A stretch of DNA of 64,000 bases from an uncultured Oscillospiraceae bacterium (GTDB lineage: Bacteria; Bacillota; Clostridia; Oscillospirales; Oscillospiraceae). The position numbers and the translations under genes were made by a program. The DNA lies in the NCBI GenBank assembly GCA_934630495.1, contig CAKTVW010000005.1:1-64000 (forward strand), given 5' to 3'. Shown here one piece after another: positions 24,835 through 32,946 of this stretch (position 1 is its first letter; every line of letters begins with the position of its first letter). The notes below the pieces were generated by a model, which had not been told where the DNA came from, did no database searches, and saw only the letters and a list, made by a program, of their open reading frames with translations.

Positions 24835-26868
24835 CTAATTCATGGAAAACTCGCCGTGCTCCAGCAGCGCGTTCACTGCGGCGCTCAACGGTCCCGGCAG
24901 CGGCTCGTCGGAGGCGATCAGCTCGGCGGCGGCGCTCTGCGCCTGCCTGAGGACCTCCGGATCACGCAAAAGGCTTCCGACTCGAAACATCGGCAGGCCG
25001 TGCTGACGGTTTCCGAAAAAATCGCCCGGGCCGCGCAGCTTCAGGTCCTCCTCCGCAATGCGGAAGCCGTCGTTCGTGGCGCAAAGCGCCTTCAGCCGTT
25101 CGCGCGTCTCGGTATTGCGGTTATCGGAGACCAGCACACAGTATGACTTTGCCTTTCCGCGTCCGACGCGTCCGCGAAGCTGATGAAGCTGTGACAGGCC
25201 GAAGCGATCGGCGTTTTCAATTACCATCAGCGTCGCGTTCGGCACATCCACACCGACCTCGATCACCGTGGTGGACACCAGAAGGTCGTATTCGCCCGCC
25301 GCAAAGGCCTGCATGATCGCGTCCTTCTCCGCGCCCTTCATTTTCCCGTGCAGCAGCGCAACGCGCAGATTCGGAAACACGTTGTCGCGCAGCGTCTGCG
25401 CCCAGACCTCCGCCGCCTTCAGATCGTCCGTTTCACTTTCTTCGATGGCCGGGCAGACGATAAAGCATTGGTGTCCTTCGGCGGCCTGTCGGCGGATAAA
25501 GTCGTTCAGGCGTCTGCGGTAGCGTTCGTCGACAAGGAACGTATCGACCGGCTCGCGGCCGGGCGGAAGCTCGTCGATCACCGACACGTCCAGATCGCCG
25601 TAGAGAAACAGCGCAAGCGTGCGCGGGATGGGCGTGGCCGACATGACCAGCAGGTGCGGCTGCTCCCCCTTGGCCAGCAGGGCCGACCGCTGGGCGACGC
25701 CGAAACGGTGCTGTTCGTCGGCAATCACCAGCCCCAGCTTGGAAAAGGCCGTCGCGTCCGTCAGCAGCGCATGCGTACCGATGGCCAGTGCGATCTGCCC
25801 ATCGGCAAGCGCCTTTCGGCAATCGCGCTTTTGGGCGGGCGTCATCGAGCCGGTCAGCAGCGCACAGTGTACGCCGAGCGGCTCCAGCAGCGGCGAAAGC
25901 GTGTCAAAATGCTGCTTCGCCAAGATCTCCGTCGGCGCCATAAAGGCCGTCTGACAGCCGTTTTGCGCAGCGCAGTAGGCCGCTGCGGCGGCGACCATTG
26001 TTTTTCCGCTTCCGACGTCGCCCTGTACCAGTCGGCTCATCGGCCTGCCGGAGCGGAAATCGTTCAGCACATCCCGAACGGCCCGCATCTGCGCGTCCGT
26101 CAGGCGGAACGGAAGCGCCGCAAGAAACGCGTCAAGCGCCGTATTTTCCCACGGCGCGACCGGACGGACTGCGCGCTTTGCCCGCAGGATCGCCAGCGCC
26201 GCAGAAAAAACGAAAAACTCTTCAAAGATCAGGCGCTTTTTGGCGGCCTCGAGCGCTTCACCCGATGACGGAAGATGAATTTCGCGATATGCCGCAGCCG
26301 CATCGCAGAGCGCCCAGCGCGTCCTGACGGACTGCGGCAGAAGCTCCTCGACCGTGCAGCGCTGCATTGCATTCGCCACCGCCTGCATCACCATTTTGTT
26401 GGTCAGTCCGGCGGTCAGCGAATAGATCGGAACGATACAGCGCGTCAGACCGCCGCGCGCGTCGAGCGCTTCAAACAGCGGATTGACCATGGCATACCCG
26501 AGATAATCGCCGGTCACCGTCCCGTAAAAGCAATAGGTCTCTCCCCGCGTGAGACGCTGGACAGTATATTCGGCGTTAAAAAACGTCAGGTTCAGTCTCC
26601 CCGTATGATCGGCAACCGTGACCTTCGTGACATTCAGCGCACGGTTGCCGGGCTTCGGAATACGGTGCGTCAGCGGATTGCTCACGACCGAAGCCACAAA
26701 GCAGGCGGGAACATCCGCCTCCAGCGACGCAATCGGCAGAAGCTTCGTCCGGTCCTCATAGTCGCGCGGGTAAAAATGCAGCAGATCGTCCGTTGTTTCG
26801 ATGCCGAGCTTCGCGAACAGCTCCGCCTTCTTCGGCCCGATTCCCGGCAAAACGCGTATAGACTCCAC
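24835..26868 (-). CDS. recG: ATP-dependent DNA helicase RecG
   Basis: Reverses stalled forks and branch-migrates Holliday junctions. 677 residues, typical length. The N-terminal wedge/OB domain (~1-240) is followed by helicase motor domains: Walker A GDVGSGKTMVAAAA (~285), DEQHRFGVAQR (motif II, DEQH), VMSATPIPRTL (motif III) and the C-terminal VIEVGVDVPNATLM and HQLRGRVGRG (motifs V-VI). The start MESIRVLPGIGPKKAEL follows GGGAGGTG. Own promoter, with a long stem-loop at the start of the message. Confidence 0.96.
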   Translation of the reverse strand: MESIRVLPGIGPKKAELFAKLGIETTDDLLHFYPRDYEDRTKLLPIASLEADVPACFVASVVSNPLTHRIPKPGNRALNVTKVTVADHTGRLNLTFFNAEYTVQRLTRGETYCFYGTVTGDYLGYAMVNPLFEALDARGGLTRCIVPIYSLTAGLTNKMVMQAVANAMQRCTVEELLPQSVRTRWALCDAAAAYREIHLPSSGEALEAAKKRLIFEEFFVFSAALAILRAKRAVRPVAPWENTALDAFLAALPFRLTDAQMRAVRDVLNDFRSGRPMSRLVQGDVGSGKTMVAAAAAYCAAQNGCQTAFMAPTEILAKQHFDTLSPLLEPLGVHCALLTGSMTPAQKRDCRKALADGQIALAIGTHALLTDATAFSKLGLVIADEQHRFGVAQRSALLAKGEQPHLLVMSATPIPRTLALFLYGDLDVSVIDELPPGREPVDTFLVDERYRRRLNDFIRRQAAEGHQCFIVCPAIEESETDDLKAAEVWAQTLRDNVFPNLRVALLHGKMKGAEKDAIMQAFAAGEYDLLVSTTVIEVGVDVPNATLMVIENADRFGLSQLHQLRGRVGRGKAKSYCVLVSDNRNTETRERLKALCATNDGFRIAEEDLKLRGPGDFFGNRQHGLPMFRVGSLLRDPEVLRQAQSAAAELIASDEPLPGPLSAAVNALLEHGEFSMN

Positions 26869-26895
26869 TTTGGCACCTCCCGATCATATTTTTAT

Positions 26896-26933
26896 AGGAA
26901 GCTCTGATTAAATCAACAAGGTCAGAGCTTCCT
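26896..26933 (-). repeat. Stem-loop at the 5' end of the recG message
   Basis: A perfect 12-bp stem AGGAAGCTCTGA (26896-26907)/TCAGAGCTTCCT (26922-26933) with a 14-base loop lies just downstream of the recG -10 box. One arm plus loop (GGAAGCTCTGATTAAATC) recurs at about 23.87 kb, so it is a dispersed repeat. It may shield the mRNA 5' end, or it may simply be an inserted palindrome. Confidence 0.6.
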
Positions 26934-26935
26934 TT

Positions 26936-26964
26936 ATTATAATCGATTCCTGCGGGAATCACAA
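26936..26964 (-). promoter_or_regulatory. recG promoter
   Basis: TTGTGA (26959-26964) and TATAAT (26936-26941) on the minus strand with a 17-base spacer. Confidence 0.65.
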
Positions 26965-27013
26965 GCAAAAAGAAATGCGCGGCCCTGCGCCGCGCCGCCC
27001 GAAAAAAGCAAAA

Positions 27014-27037
27014 GCCTGACGGAAAGCTCCGTCAGGC
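27014..27037 (-). terminator. rpsT terminator
   Basis: A 10-bp stem GCCTGACGGA/TCCGTCAGGC with loop AAGC is followed on the minus strand by TTTTGCTTTTTT. It begins 18 bases after the rpsT stop. Confidence 0.85.
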
Positions 27038-27055
27038 GGAATAATCCAATTTTGC

Positions 27056-27319
27056 TTACGCCATTGCGTTCATCTTGAGCGTCATGCTGCTCTTCTTGCG
27101 GGCGGCGTTGTTCTTGTGAAGGATTCCCTTGTTCACGGCCTTGTCAACAGCGACGACGGCTGCGGTGTAAGCAGCGCCTGCCTGGGCCTTGTCACCGGCG
27201 GCAACAGCGGCGTCGAACTTCTTGATGGTGGTCTTCAGAGCGGACTTTTCCATCTTGTTCTTTTCGTTGGCAGCGCGGGACAGAGAGACTCTCTTCTTCG
27301 CGGACTTGATGTTGGGCAT
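27056..27319 (-). CDS. rpsT: 30S ribosomal protein S20
   Basis: Primary binder of 16S rRNA 5' domain. 87 residues, MPNIKSAKKRVSLSRAANEKN, basic and helical as expected. Strong AGGAGGTG site. Monocistronic with its own promoter and terminator, and divergent from gpr, the common location of rpsT in spore formers. Confidence 0.97.
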   Translation of the reverse strand: MPNIKSAKKRVSLSRAANEKNKMEKSALKTTIKKFDAAVAAGDKAQAGAAYTAAVVAVDKAVNKGILHKNNAARKKSSMTLKMNAMA

Positions 27320-27383
27320 GAATTTGCACCTCCTCTGATGGGCATTTATCCAAGATCCATGATTTCACTTCATGCAGTAATAC

Positions 27384-27412
27384 ATTATACAGATTAGACA
27401 TGCCAAAATCAA
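27384..27412 (-). promoter_or_regulatory. rpsT promoter
   Basis: TTGATT (27407-27412) and TATAAT (27384-27389) on the minus strand with a 17-base spacer. Confidence 0.75.
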
Positions 27413-27489
27413 TAGTTTTTTTAAGAAAATTGAAATTTTTTTCGAAAACGGCAAAGACTATTCAAAAATCGGGAGGAGACGGTCAGAAA

Positions 27490-28341
27490 ATGACGATCAG
27501 AACGGACCTTGCGGTGGAAGCCAAGGCATTATGGGAGCAGTCGGCACGGAAAACTACGAAGCTGGAGGGAGTCCGCGCCGCCGAGAGAACGCGCGACGGC
27601 ACGGAGATCACACAGGTGGACATTCTCGACGAGCGCGGGCGCAAGGCCTTGGGGAAGCCCGTCGGAACGTATGTCACGCTGGAGCTTCCGCGCTATGACC
27701 GCGACGTGCGGAAGCCCGCGCAGACACTCGGCGCGGAGCTGCGGGAGCTGCTTGCACCCGCCGGAGACGGTTGTGTCCTCGTTGCAGGGCTTGGAAATCT
27801 CTCGGTCACACCCGACGCCCTCGGCCCGCTGACCGTCTCACAGCTTTTTCTGACGCGGCATCTGATTGCGGGGCTTCCGGCGCAGTTCGGGCAGTGCCGC
27901 TCCGTCTGCGCGGTCGCCCCGGGCGTTCTGGCAACGACCGGGATCGAAACACTGGAGCTTGTCAAAGGCGCCGTCTCGCATGTCCGTCCGCAATGCGTGA
28001 TCGCCGTCGACGCGCTTGCCGCAGGGAGCATGGAGCGGCTCTGCCGCACCGTGCAGTTTTCAAACACGGGGCTGATCCCCGGCTCGGGCGTCGGAAATCG
28101 GCGGGCGGCGTTCGACCGCGAAAGCCTCGGCATTCCTGTTTATTCTCTGGGCGTGCCGACGGTCGTCGACGCGTCCGCCCTCTGCGAACAGGCGCAGGAG
28201 CAGATGATCGTCACGCCGCGCGACATCGACGCGCAGGTACGCTATCTCAGCCGCGTCCTCGCGGGCGGTCTGAACCTTGCGCTCCACCCCGATCTCGACT
28301 ATGAGGATTTTGTACAATTCGTTCCGAATACGGCGATTTGA
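27490..28341 (+). CDS. gpr: Germination protease GPR (spore protease)
   Basis: Aspartic-type protease that degrades small acid-soluble spore proteins on germination (family A25). 283 residues from MTIRTDLAVEAKALWEQ; the short propeptide ends near the usual TDLA(V/T)E processing region. Family motifs: VLVAGLGNLSVTPDALGP (~97-114), APGVLATTGIET (~139-150), VIAVDALAA and NTGLIPGSGVGNRR. GGAGG lies 13 bases before the ATG, a little far. Made in the forespore in relatives; no clear SigG promoter could be fixed here. Confidence 0.95.
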   Translation: MTIRTDLAVEAKALWEQSARKTTKLEGVRAAERTRDGTEITQVDILDERGRKALGKPVGTYVTLELPRYDRDVRKPAQTLGAELRELLAPAGDGCVLVAGLGNLSVTPDALGPLTVSQLFLTRHLIAGLPAQFGQCRSVCAVAPGVLATTGIETLELVKGAVSHVRPQCVIAVDALAAGSMERLCRTVQFSNTGLIPGSGVGNRRAAFDRESLGIPVYSLGVPTVVDASALCEQAQEQMIVTPRDIDAQVRYLSRVLAGGLNLALHPDLDYEDFVQFVPNTAI

Positions 28342-28657
28342 ATTATGTCAACCGAGCATTCATGCAATACAGCTCCGCTGCAAACAGGGCGCTGTGCAAA
28401 AACCTGTGCAAAATGTGCACAACTCTTGAAAAAGCAAGGGATTCCATTTCGATTGCCGTTTGCACGTCCTGTGTATTGCCTGAATATTTCGATGCATAAC
28501 CGCCGAAAAAACGGTTTCAATAACTGCCTCTGCGCAGCTATAAACTCATATTATGTAAACCGTTTTGCCTGTTTTTTCGTCGAAAAAATCCGAATTATTT
28601 CATTTATGGACGAATCTTGTATGTTGTTTAACGTGTTTTCACTCGCTGTGCAAAAAC

Positions 28658-28966
28658 GGCCGTTCGTCGAATTGACGAACGGCCTCAGCGTGTCGAAAAA
28701 CCCTTTTCGGCACGCTGGCAGACTGTTAAAAAGTTCGGAAGACAAGCAACTCACGCCCGTCGGCGTACATAGGTACGGTAGGGCGTGAGTTGCGCAGTAA
28801 GTCAAAATTCTTGCGGAGCAAGCGAATTTTCACATTATAAAGTTTGGAATATCCCGTTTTTTCGAATCAAAACTTAGATAGTGAAAATCTTTTAAAATGT
28901 TAGCCGATTTTGACGATTACGGACTTTTTTGACAGTCTGGGCCGTTCGTCGAATTGACGAACGGCC
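28658..28966. repeat. Repeat element flanked on both sides by an identical 27-bp hairpin
   Basis: Hairpin arms GGCCGTTCGTC and GACGAACGGCC (loop GAATT) occur at 28658-28684 and identically at 28940-28966. The 255 bases between them are the element: common 32-bp hairpin at 28686-28717, inner terminal repeats CAGACTGTTAAAAAGTTCGG (28719) and the inverted TTTTTTGACAGTCTG (ending 28939). Same orientation as the 22.2-kb copy and nearly the same sequence. Located between gpr (+) and the feo operon (-). The 316 bases before it (28342-28657) are AT-richer and hold no recognised feature. Confidence 0.9.
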
Positions 28967-29138
28967 TTGTTTCATCCTTTTCCCTGTTTGGGATCATTTT
29001 TTGACAGCATCCGTGTTTTGGGCAGTCTGCACATCCGCAGGCGCCGCAGCCGTTTTTCCGCTTTCGGAGCAGGAAAACGATCGAAACGGTCAGCCACACT
29101 CCCACTGCGGCCAGAAGCAGGATCGACAGTCGATCCAT
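28917..29138 (-). CDS. FeoB-associated Cys-rich membrane protein with repeat-derived C-terminus
   Basis: 73 residues: one membrane span (~5-25), a basic turn RKRKNG, then a cysteine cluster CGACGCADCPKHGCC (~31-45) as in the small proteins that follow feoB in many anaerobes (possible iron handling or Feo complex assembly). Four bases after feoB. From about residue 58 the frame runs through the locus hairpin (RPFVNSTNGP) and takes its stop codon from inside the repeat element, so the last ~16 residues are not ancestral. The family normally ends soon after the cysteines. Confidence 0.7.
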   Translation of the reverse strand: MDRLSILLLAAVGVWLTVSIVFLLRKRKNGCGACGCADCPKHGCCQKMIPNREKDETRPFVNSTNGPDCQKSP

Positions 29139-29142
29139 CGGC

Positions 29143-31149
29143 CTACACCAAAAGTCCGGCGATCAGATAGACCAGCGCCGCGACGAGCCACGCAACAACG
29201 CACTGGAACACCGCAACAAATACACCGCGCCACTTGCCGCCCAGCTCGCGGCTGATCGCGGCGATTGCGGCAACGCACGGCGTATACAGCAGCGTGAAAG
29301 CCAAAAAGCTGACCGCCGAGGCCGTCGTGAACATTCCCGAAAGGCCCGCGCTGAGGTTCTCCATTCCCGTCCCGGTCAGGATGCCCAGCGTGCTGACGAC
29401 GGCCTCCTTCGCGGTAAAGCCCGTAATGAGGGCGGTCGTGATACGCCAGTCGTCAAAGCCCAGCGGGCGGAAGATCGGAGAGAGGAATCTTCCGGCCGCT
29501 GCCAGAAGACTTAGGGAGCTGTCCGTAACGAAATTCAGGCGCATATCGAAGGATTCGAGGAACCAGATCACCAGCGTCGCTACAAAAATAACCGTAAACG
29601 CCCGCTGCAGGAAGTCTCTTGCCTTGTCCCACAACAGCATCGCCACACTCCTTGCCGACGGCATCCGGTAGTTCGGCAGCTCCATCACGAACGGCACGGG
29701 ATTGCCGCGAAACACCGTTTTATTGAGCAGCAGCGAGATCAGTACGCCCACGACCATGCCGCCGAAATAGAGCAGTCCCATTGTCAGCGCGGCATATTTC
29801 GGAAAAAACGCTGCGGAGAACACCGCGTAGATCGGGATCTTCGCCGAGCAGGACATGAACGGTGTCAGCAGGATCGTCAGGCGGCGGTCGCGGGCAGACG
29901 GCAGTGTACGCGTCGCCATGACGGCGGGCACCGTACAGCCGAAGCCGATGAGCATGGGCACAAAGCTCCGCCCCGAAAGTCCGATGCGCCGCAGCAGCTT
30001 ATCCATTACAAACGCCACGCGCGCCATATAGCCCGTGTCCTCCAAAATGGACAGGAAGAAAAACATAACGACAATAATAGGCAGAAAGCTCACCACACTG
30101 CCCACGCCCGCAAAAATACCGTCGATAATGAGACTATGTACGACCGGATTGATCCCATAGGCGGTCAGGCCCGCATCAACAAGTGCGCTGAGGCGGTCGA
30201 TGCCCATTGCCAGAAGATCCTGAAGCGCCGCGCCGACGACATCAAACGTCAGCCAGAAGATCAGCAGCATAATGCCGATAAACAGCGGGATCGCCGCGTA
30301 TTTGTTCGTCAGCACACGGTCGATCCGGATGCTGCGCAGATGCTCCTTGCTCTCCCTGCATTTCACGACGGTCTTTGCGCAGAGCCGCTCGATATAATCG
30401 TAGCGCATCGAGGCGATCGCGGCATTGCGGTCAAGGCCGCCCTCCTCCTCCATCTGGACAATGCTGTGCTCGAGCAGCTCCCGTTCGTTCTGATCGATGG
30501 CGAGGCGGGAAATGATGTCCTCGTCCCCCTCGATCATCTTCGTCGCGGCAAAACGCCGCGCGATCCCCGCGTTGCGGGCATGGTCCTCGATCTGGTGCGA
30601 CACCGCGTGGATGCAGCGGTGAACGGGTCCGTCGCCGCAGAAATCAACGCGTTCGGGAAGCCGTTTTTCCTTCGCGGTCTTTACGGCGGAATCGATCAGC
30701 TCGTCGATGCCCTCATTCTTGACCGCCGAGATCGGGACGACCGGGATGCCAAGCTCCTGCGACATTTTCGCAACGTCGATCGTCCCGCCGTTACCGCGCA
30801 CCTCGTCCATCATGTTCAGCGCCAGCACCATCGGGACCTGCATCTCCAGAAGCTGCAGCGTCAGATAGAGGTTGCGCTCGATATTGGTCGCGTCGACGAT
30901 ATTGATGATCCCGTCCGGGTGCTCGTCGAGGATAAAGTCGCGCGTGACGATCTCCTCACCCGTATACGGGCGCATGGAGTAAATGCCGGGGAGGTCCGCG
31001 ACCTCGCAGTTTTTATGCCCGCGCAGCATTCCCGTTTTGCTGTCAACGGTCACGCCCGGGAAATTGCCGACATGCTGATTGGAGCCTGTAAGCTGATTGA
31101 ACAGCGTCGTTTTCCCGCAGTTTTGGTTGCCGACCAGTGCGAACATCAT
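29143..31149 (-). CDS. feoB: Ferrous iron transport protein B
   Basis: Inner-membrane Fe(II) transporter with an N-terminal GTPase. 668 residues. G motifs: GNQNCGKTTLFNQLTG (G1, ~7), VADLPGIYSM (G3), ALNMMDE (G4) and VPISAV (G5). A helical GDI-like spacer (~170-275) precedes the membrane domain with gate motifs such as FLPIIVVMFFFLSILEDTGY and GCTVPAVMATRTL, the Cys in GFGCTVPA being conserved. The ATG overlaps the feoA stop. Together with feoA and the Cys-rich gene it forms a complete Feo operon. Confidence 0.96.
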   Translation of the reverse strand: MMFALVGNQNCGKTTLFNQLTGSNQHVGNFPGVTVDSKTGMLRGHKNCEVADLPGIYSMRPYTGEEIVTRDFILDEHPDGIINIVDATNIERNLYLTLQLLEMQVPMVLALNMMDEVRGNGGTIDVAKMSQELGIPVVPISAVKNEGIDELIDSAVKTAKEKRLPERVDFCGDGPVHRCIHAVSHQIEDHARNAGIARRFAATKMIEGDEDIISRLAIDQNERELLEHSIVQMEEEGGLDRNAAIASMRYDYIERLCAKTVVKCRESKEHLRSIRIDRVLTNKYAAIPLFIGIMLLIFWLTFDVVGAALQDLLAMGIDRLSALVDAGLTAYGINPVVHSLIIDGIFAGVGSVVSFLPIIVVMFFFLSILEDTGYMARVAFVMDKLLRRIGLSGRSFVPMLIGFGCTVPAVMATRTLPSARDRRLTILLTPFMSCSAKIPIYAVFSAAFFPKYAALTMGLLYFGGMVVGVLISLLLNKTVFRGNPVPFVMELPNYRMPSARSVAMLLWDKARDFLQRAFTVIFVATLVIWFLESFDMRLNFVTDSSLSLLAAAGRFLSPIFRPLGFDDWRITTALITGFTAKEAVVSTLGILTGTGMENLSAGLSGMFTTASAVSFLAFTLLYTPCVAAIAAISRELGGKWRGVFVAVFQCVVAWLVAALVYLIAGLLV

Positions 31150-31382
31150 GTGTCCTTCACCTCCGGCAAAATCTCGATACGTGCCGCGTCGTCCAGGCGA
31201 AGCGTCAGCTCATAGCCACGCAGACGGATCTCCATCGGATCGCCCATCGGCGCGATCTTTTGGACCGTCACGCGCGTGTTGGGGATCAGCCCCATGTCCA
31301 GCAGACGGCAGCGCAGGCTCCCCTCGCCGCCGACCGCCGTTATCATACCGCTGCGGCCGACGGGCAGCTCCTTCAATGTCAT
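31146..31382 (-). CDS. feoA: Ferrous iron transport protein A
   Basis: 78-residue SH3-like cytosolic partner of FeoB. The sequence TLKELPVGRSGMITAVGGEG...LDMGLIPNTRVTVQ carries the family's RLLDMGL and MGDPMEIRLRGYELTLR elements. GGGAG precedes the ATG. First gene of the operon, directly behind a near-consensus promoter with a dyad. Confidence 0.93.
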   Translation of the reverse strand: MTLKELPVGRSGMITAVGGEGSLRCRLLDMGLIPNTRVTVQKIAPMGDPMEIRLRGYELTLRLDDAARIEILPEVKDT

Positions 31383-31394
31383 CCCATCACTCCC

Positions 31395-31414
31395 AAGTTA
31401 GCTATCATTAACTT
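31395..31414 (-). promoter_or_regulatory. Candidate metal-repressor operator of the feo operon
   Basis: The inverted repeat AAGTTA (31395-31400) and TAACTT (31409-31414), 8 bases apart, covers the region just after the -10 box. Sequence and place resemble DtxR/IdeR-type iron-repressor sites; a Fur site would look different. The regulator is inferred, not encoded here. Confidence 0.5.
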
Positions 31415-31421
31415 TATCGTC

Positions 31422-31450
31422 AGTATAGCACGGCCGTCGACCGCTGTCAA
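31422..31450 (-). promoter_or_regulatory. feo operon promoter
   Basis: TTGACA (31445-31450) and TATACT (31422-31427) on the minus strand with a 17-base spacer. Confidence 0.8.
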
Positions 31451-31509
31451 CAAAAAGTCGGCGATCCCAAGACTCTTCGGCAGCATCTGCGGCGGGTGAG
31501 AAATAACTC

Positions 31510-31537
31510 TTGTTTTCCGCCCGATTTGCGATATAAT
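31510..31537 (+). promoter_or_regulatory. Promoter of the ECF-like/ruvX pair
   Basis: TTGTTT (31510-31515) and TATAAT (31532-31537) with a 16-base spacer. A 90-base leader follows with no clear riboswitch fold. Confidence 0.6.
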
Positions 31538-31627
31538 AGCAGAGGATCATTCCCTATCGTAAAGAAGCCGCCCGTATATCCTATCGGCCGCGTGGACGCG
31601 ATAGCACACAAGAAGGGAGTTCATTTC

Positions 31628-32410
31628 ATGAAAAATCAGTATGTCCGGCGGCTGTGCCGCGCCGCGCTGCTGCTGGCAGTCTGCATTGCGATCCAGTTTT
31701 TGAAGAACACCTCCGTTTATATCACCGGCCCGGTCGTCAACGCCGCGCTGATTCTTACCGTACTGGCCTGCGGCTATCCGGAAGCGGCCGCGCTCAGCGT
31801 TATTACGCCGCTGACCTCCTGGTGGATCACCGGTAATCCCGTTATGAGCGCTTTCCCAGCCATTGTCCCGTGCATCATGGTCGGCAACCTGCTGCTCGTC
31901 TCCGCCGTCTGGCTGCTTGCCCGCTGGCTGGACACCCGTATGCCGAAGACCGAGCGTCTGCATTTTAACGACCCACGCTTCCGTCAGGTGCTTATCGCCG
32001 CGCTGGTCGCCTGCGTGCTCTGGGCCGCCGCCTGTTTGGCATTTCTCTCCTCGCTCTCCTCTGCGCTGCTGCTGGAAAAGACCTCTCCGCTCGCCGTCGT
32101 TATGCTGATCTCCGTGGCGGGCGCATTCGCGGTGTTTGCCTGCCTGTGGATGCTCATTTCGCGCTTTCCCGAAACATGGACGCTGATCGCGGGCATGGTC
32201 CTCGGTGCCGTCGTTAAGGCGCTGTTCATGTGGCTGATCATTTCGCGCCTCATTCTCTCCGGAACGGGCGCTTCCAAGCTGTCCGAGGCCGCGCTTTCCA
32301 CCGCACGCGCCAATTTCTCCATCGTTCAGCTTCTGACCGCTCTGCTCGGCTCGCTGCTCGCTTTCCTGATCTGGCTGCCGCTGAAAAAGGCGCTTCGGAA
32401 GGGAGCATGA
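31628..32410 (+). CDS. Integral membrane protein resembling ECF transporter S components
   Basis: 260 residues from MKNQYVRRLCRAALLLAVCI, behind AAGGGAG. About six to seven hydrophobic segments (15-35, 40-60, 80-105, 120-150, 165-190, 200-222, 235-255). The opening, with a basic start and an alanine-rich first helix followed by small-residue helices (ITGPVVNAALILTVLACG), is like substrate-binding units of ECF vitamin transporters. No substrate-specific motif or EcfA/T gene is present, so the call is by general resemblance. Its stop codon is one base before the ruvX start. Confidence 0.5.
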   Translation: MKNQYVRRLCRAALLLAVCIAIQFLKNTSVYITGPVVNAALILTVLACGYPEAAALSVITPLTSWWITGNPVMSAFPAIVPCIMVGNLLLVSAVWLLARWLDTRMPKTERLHFNDPRFRQVLIAALVACVLWAAACLAFLSSLSSALLLEKTSPLAVVMLISVAGAFAVFACLWMLISRFPETWTLIAGMVLGAVVKALFMWLIISRLILSGTGASKLSEAALSTARANFSIVQLLTALLGSLLAFLIWLPLKKALRKGA

Positions 32411-32411
32411 C

Positions 32412-32825
32412 ATGCGGGTCCTTGCCATTGACTACGGCGATGCCCGCACGGGCATCGCGATCTCCGACGCGCTGGGCATGATCGTCGGCCAGACGACGGT
32501 CATTCACAGCCGGAATCCGCAGAAAACGGCGCAGGAGATCGCCGCCTTGATGCATCAGAGCGGCGCGGAACGGCTGGTCATGGGCTTTCCGCGCAATATG
32601 GACGGCTCGGAAGGGCCGCGCGCGGAGCTTTACCGTGAATTTGCCGCGCTGGTCGGCGAAGTCTGCAACACGGAGGTCGTGCTGTGGGACGAACGCCGCA
32701 CCACCGTAGAGGCGCATCAGATCCTGTCCGACTGCAACTATCACGGCAAGCGGCGGAAAAACACCGTTGATGCCGTCGCCGCCTCTCTGATCTTGGAGGG
32801 ATATCTGGCATTTCTAAGGCGTTAA
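32412..32825 (+). CDS. ruvX: Putative pre-16S rRNA nuclease / Holliday junction resolvase YqgF
   Basis: 137 residues with the RNase H-like YqgF fold: N-terminal DYGDARTGIAISD, LVMGFPRNMDGSEGPRA (~55-71) and the C-terminal DERRTTVEAHQ and KNTVDAVAASLIL. These hold the usual acidic residues. In other bacteria it trims pre-16S rRNA; the older Holliday-junction role is less supported. Translationally coupled to the membrane protein before it. Its terminator is the hairpin at 32908-32943. Confidence 0.93.
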   Translation: MRVLAIDYGDARTGIAISDALGMIVGQTTVIHSRNPQKTAQEIAALMHQSGAERLVMGFPRNMDGSEGPRAELYREFAALVGEVCNTEVVLWDERRTTVEAHQILSDCNYHGKRRKNTVDAVAASLILEGYLAFLRR

Positions 32826-32907
32826 ATTCAAAATTTTGCGTCAATACGCGTATACGGCCGCAGCTTTCCCGCACTTAGCCGAAAGGAAAGCGGACCTGCA
32901 TAAACCA

Positions 32908-32943
32908 AACCGACCGCACCGGTTTTCCCCGGTGCGGTCGGTT
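32908..32943. terminator. Bidirectional terminator; left copy of a duplicated hairpin
   Basis: A 15-bp stem AACCGACCGCACCGG/CCGGTGCGGTCGGTT around TTTTCC lies between ruvX (+) and the XRE gene (-). Its central 29 bases (32911-32939) recur without change at 34062-34090. Confidence 0.8.
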
Positions 32944-32946
32944 ATC

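Noticed and set aside
27421..27480. SigG promoter of gpr
   Set aside because: GGCAAAGACT near 27450 resembles the -10 consensus with one mismatch, but no acceptable -35 lies at the right distance.
28345..28788. 147-codon frame running into the repeat at 28.7 kb
   Set aside because: The C-terminal half is a translation of the repeat element, which occurs in other frames elsewhere. No ribosome-binding site and no recognisable N-terminal domain.
31538..31627. Riboswitch in the leader of the ECF-like membrane protein gene
   Set aside because: Ninety bases with no recognisable aptamer core; calling one would be guesswork.
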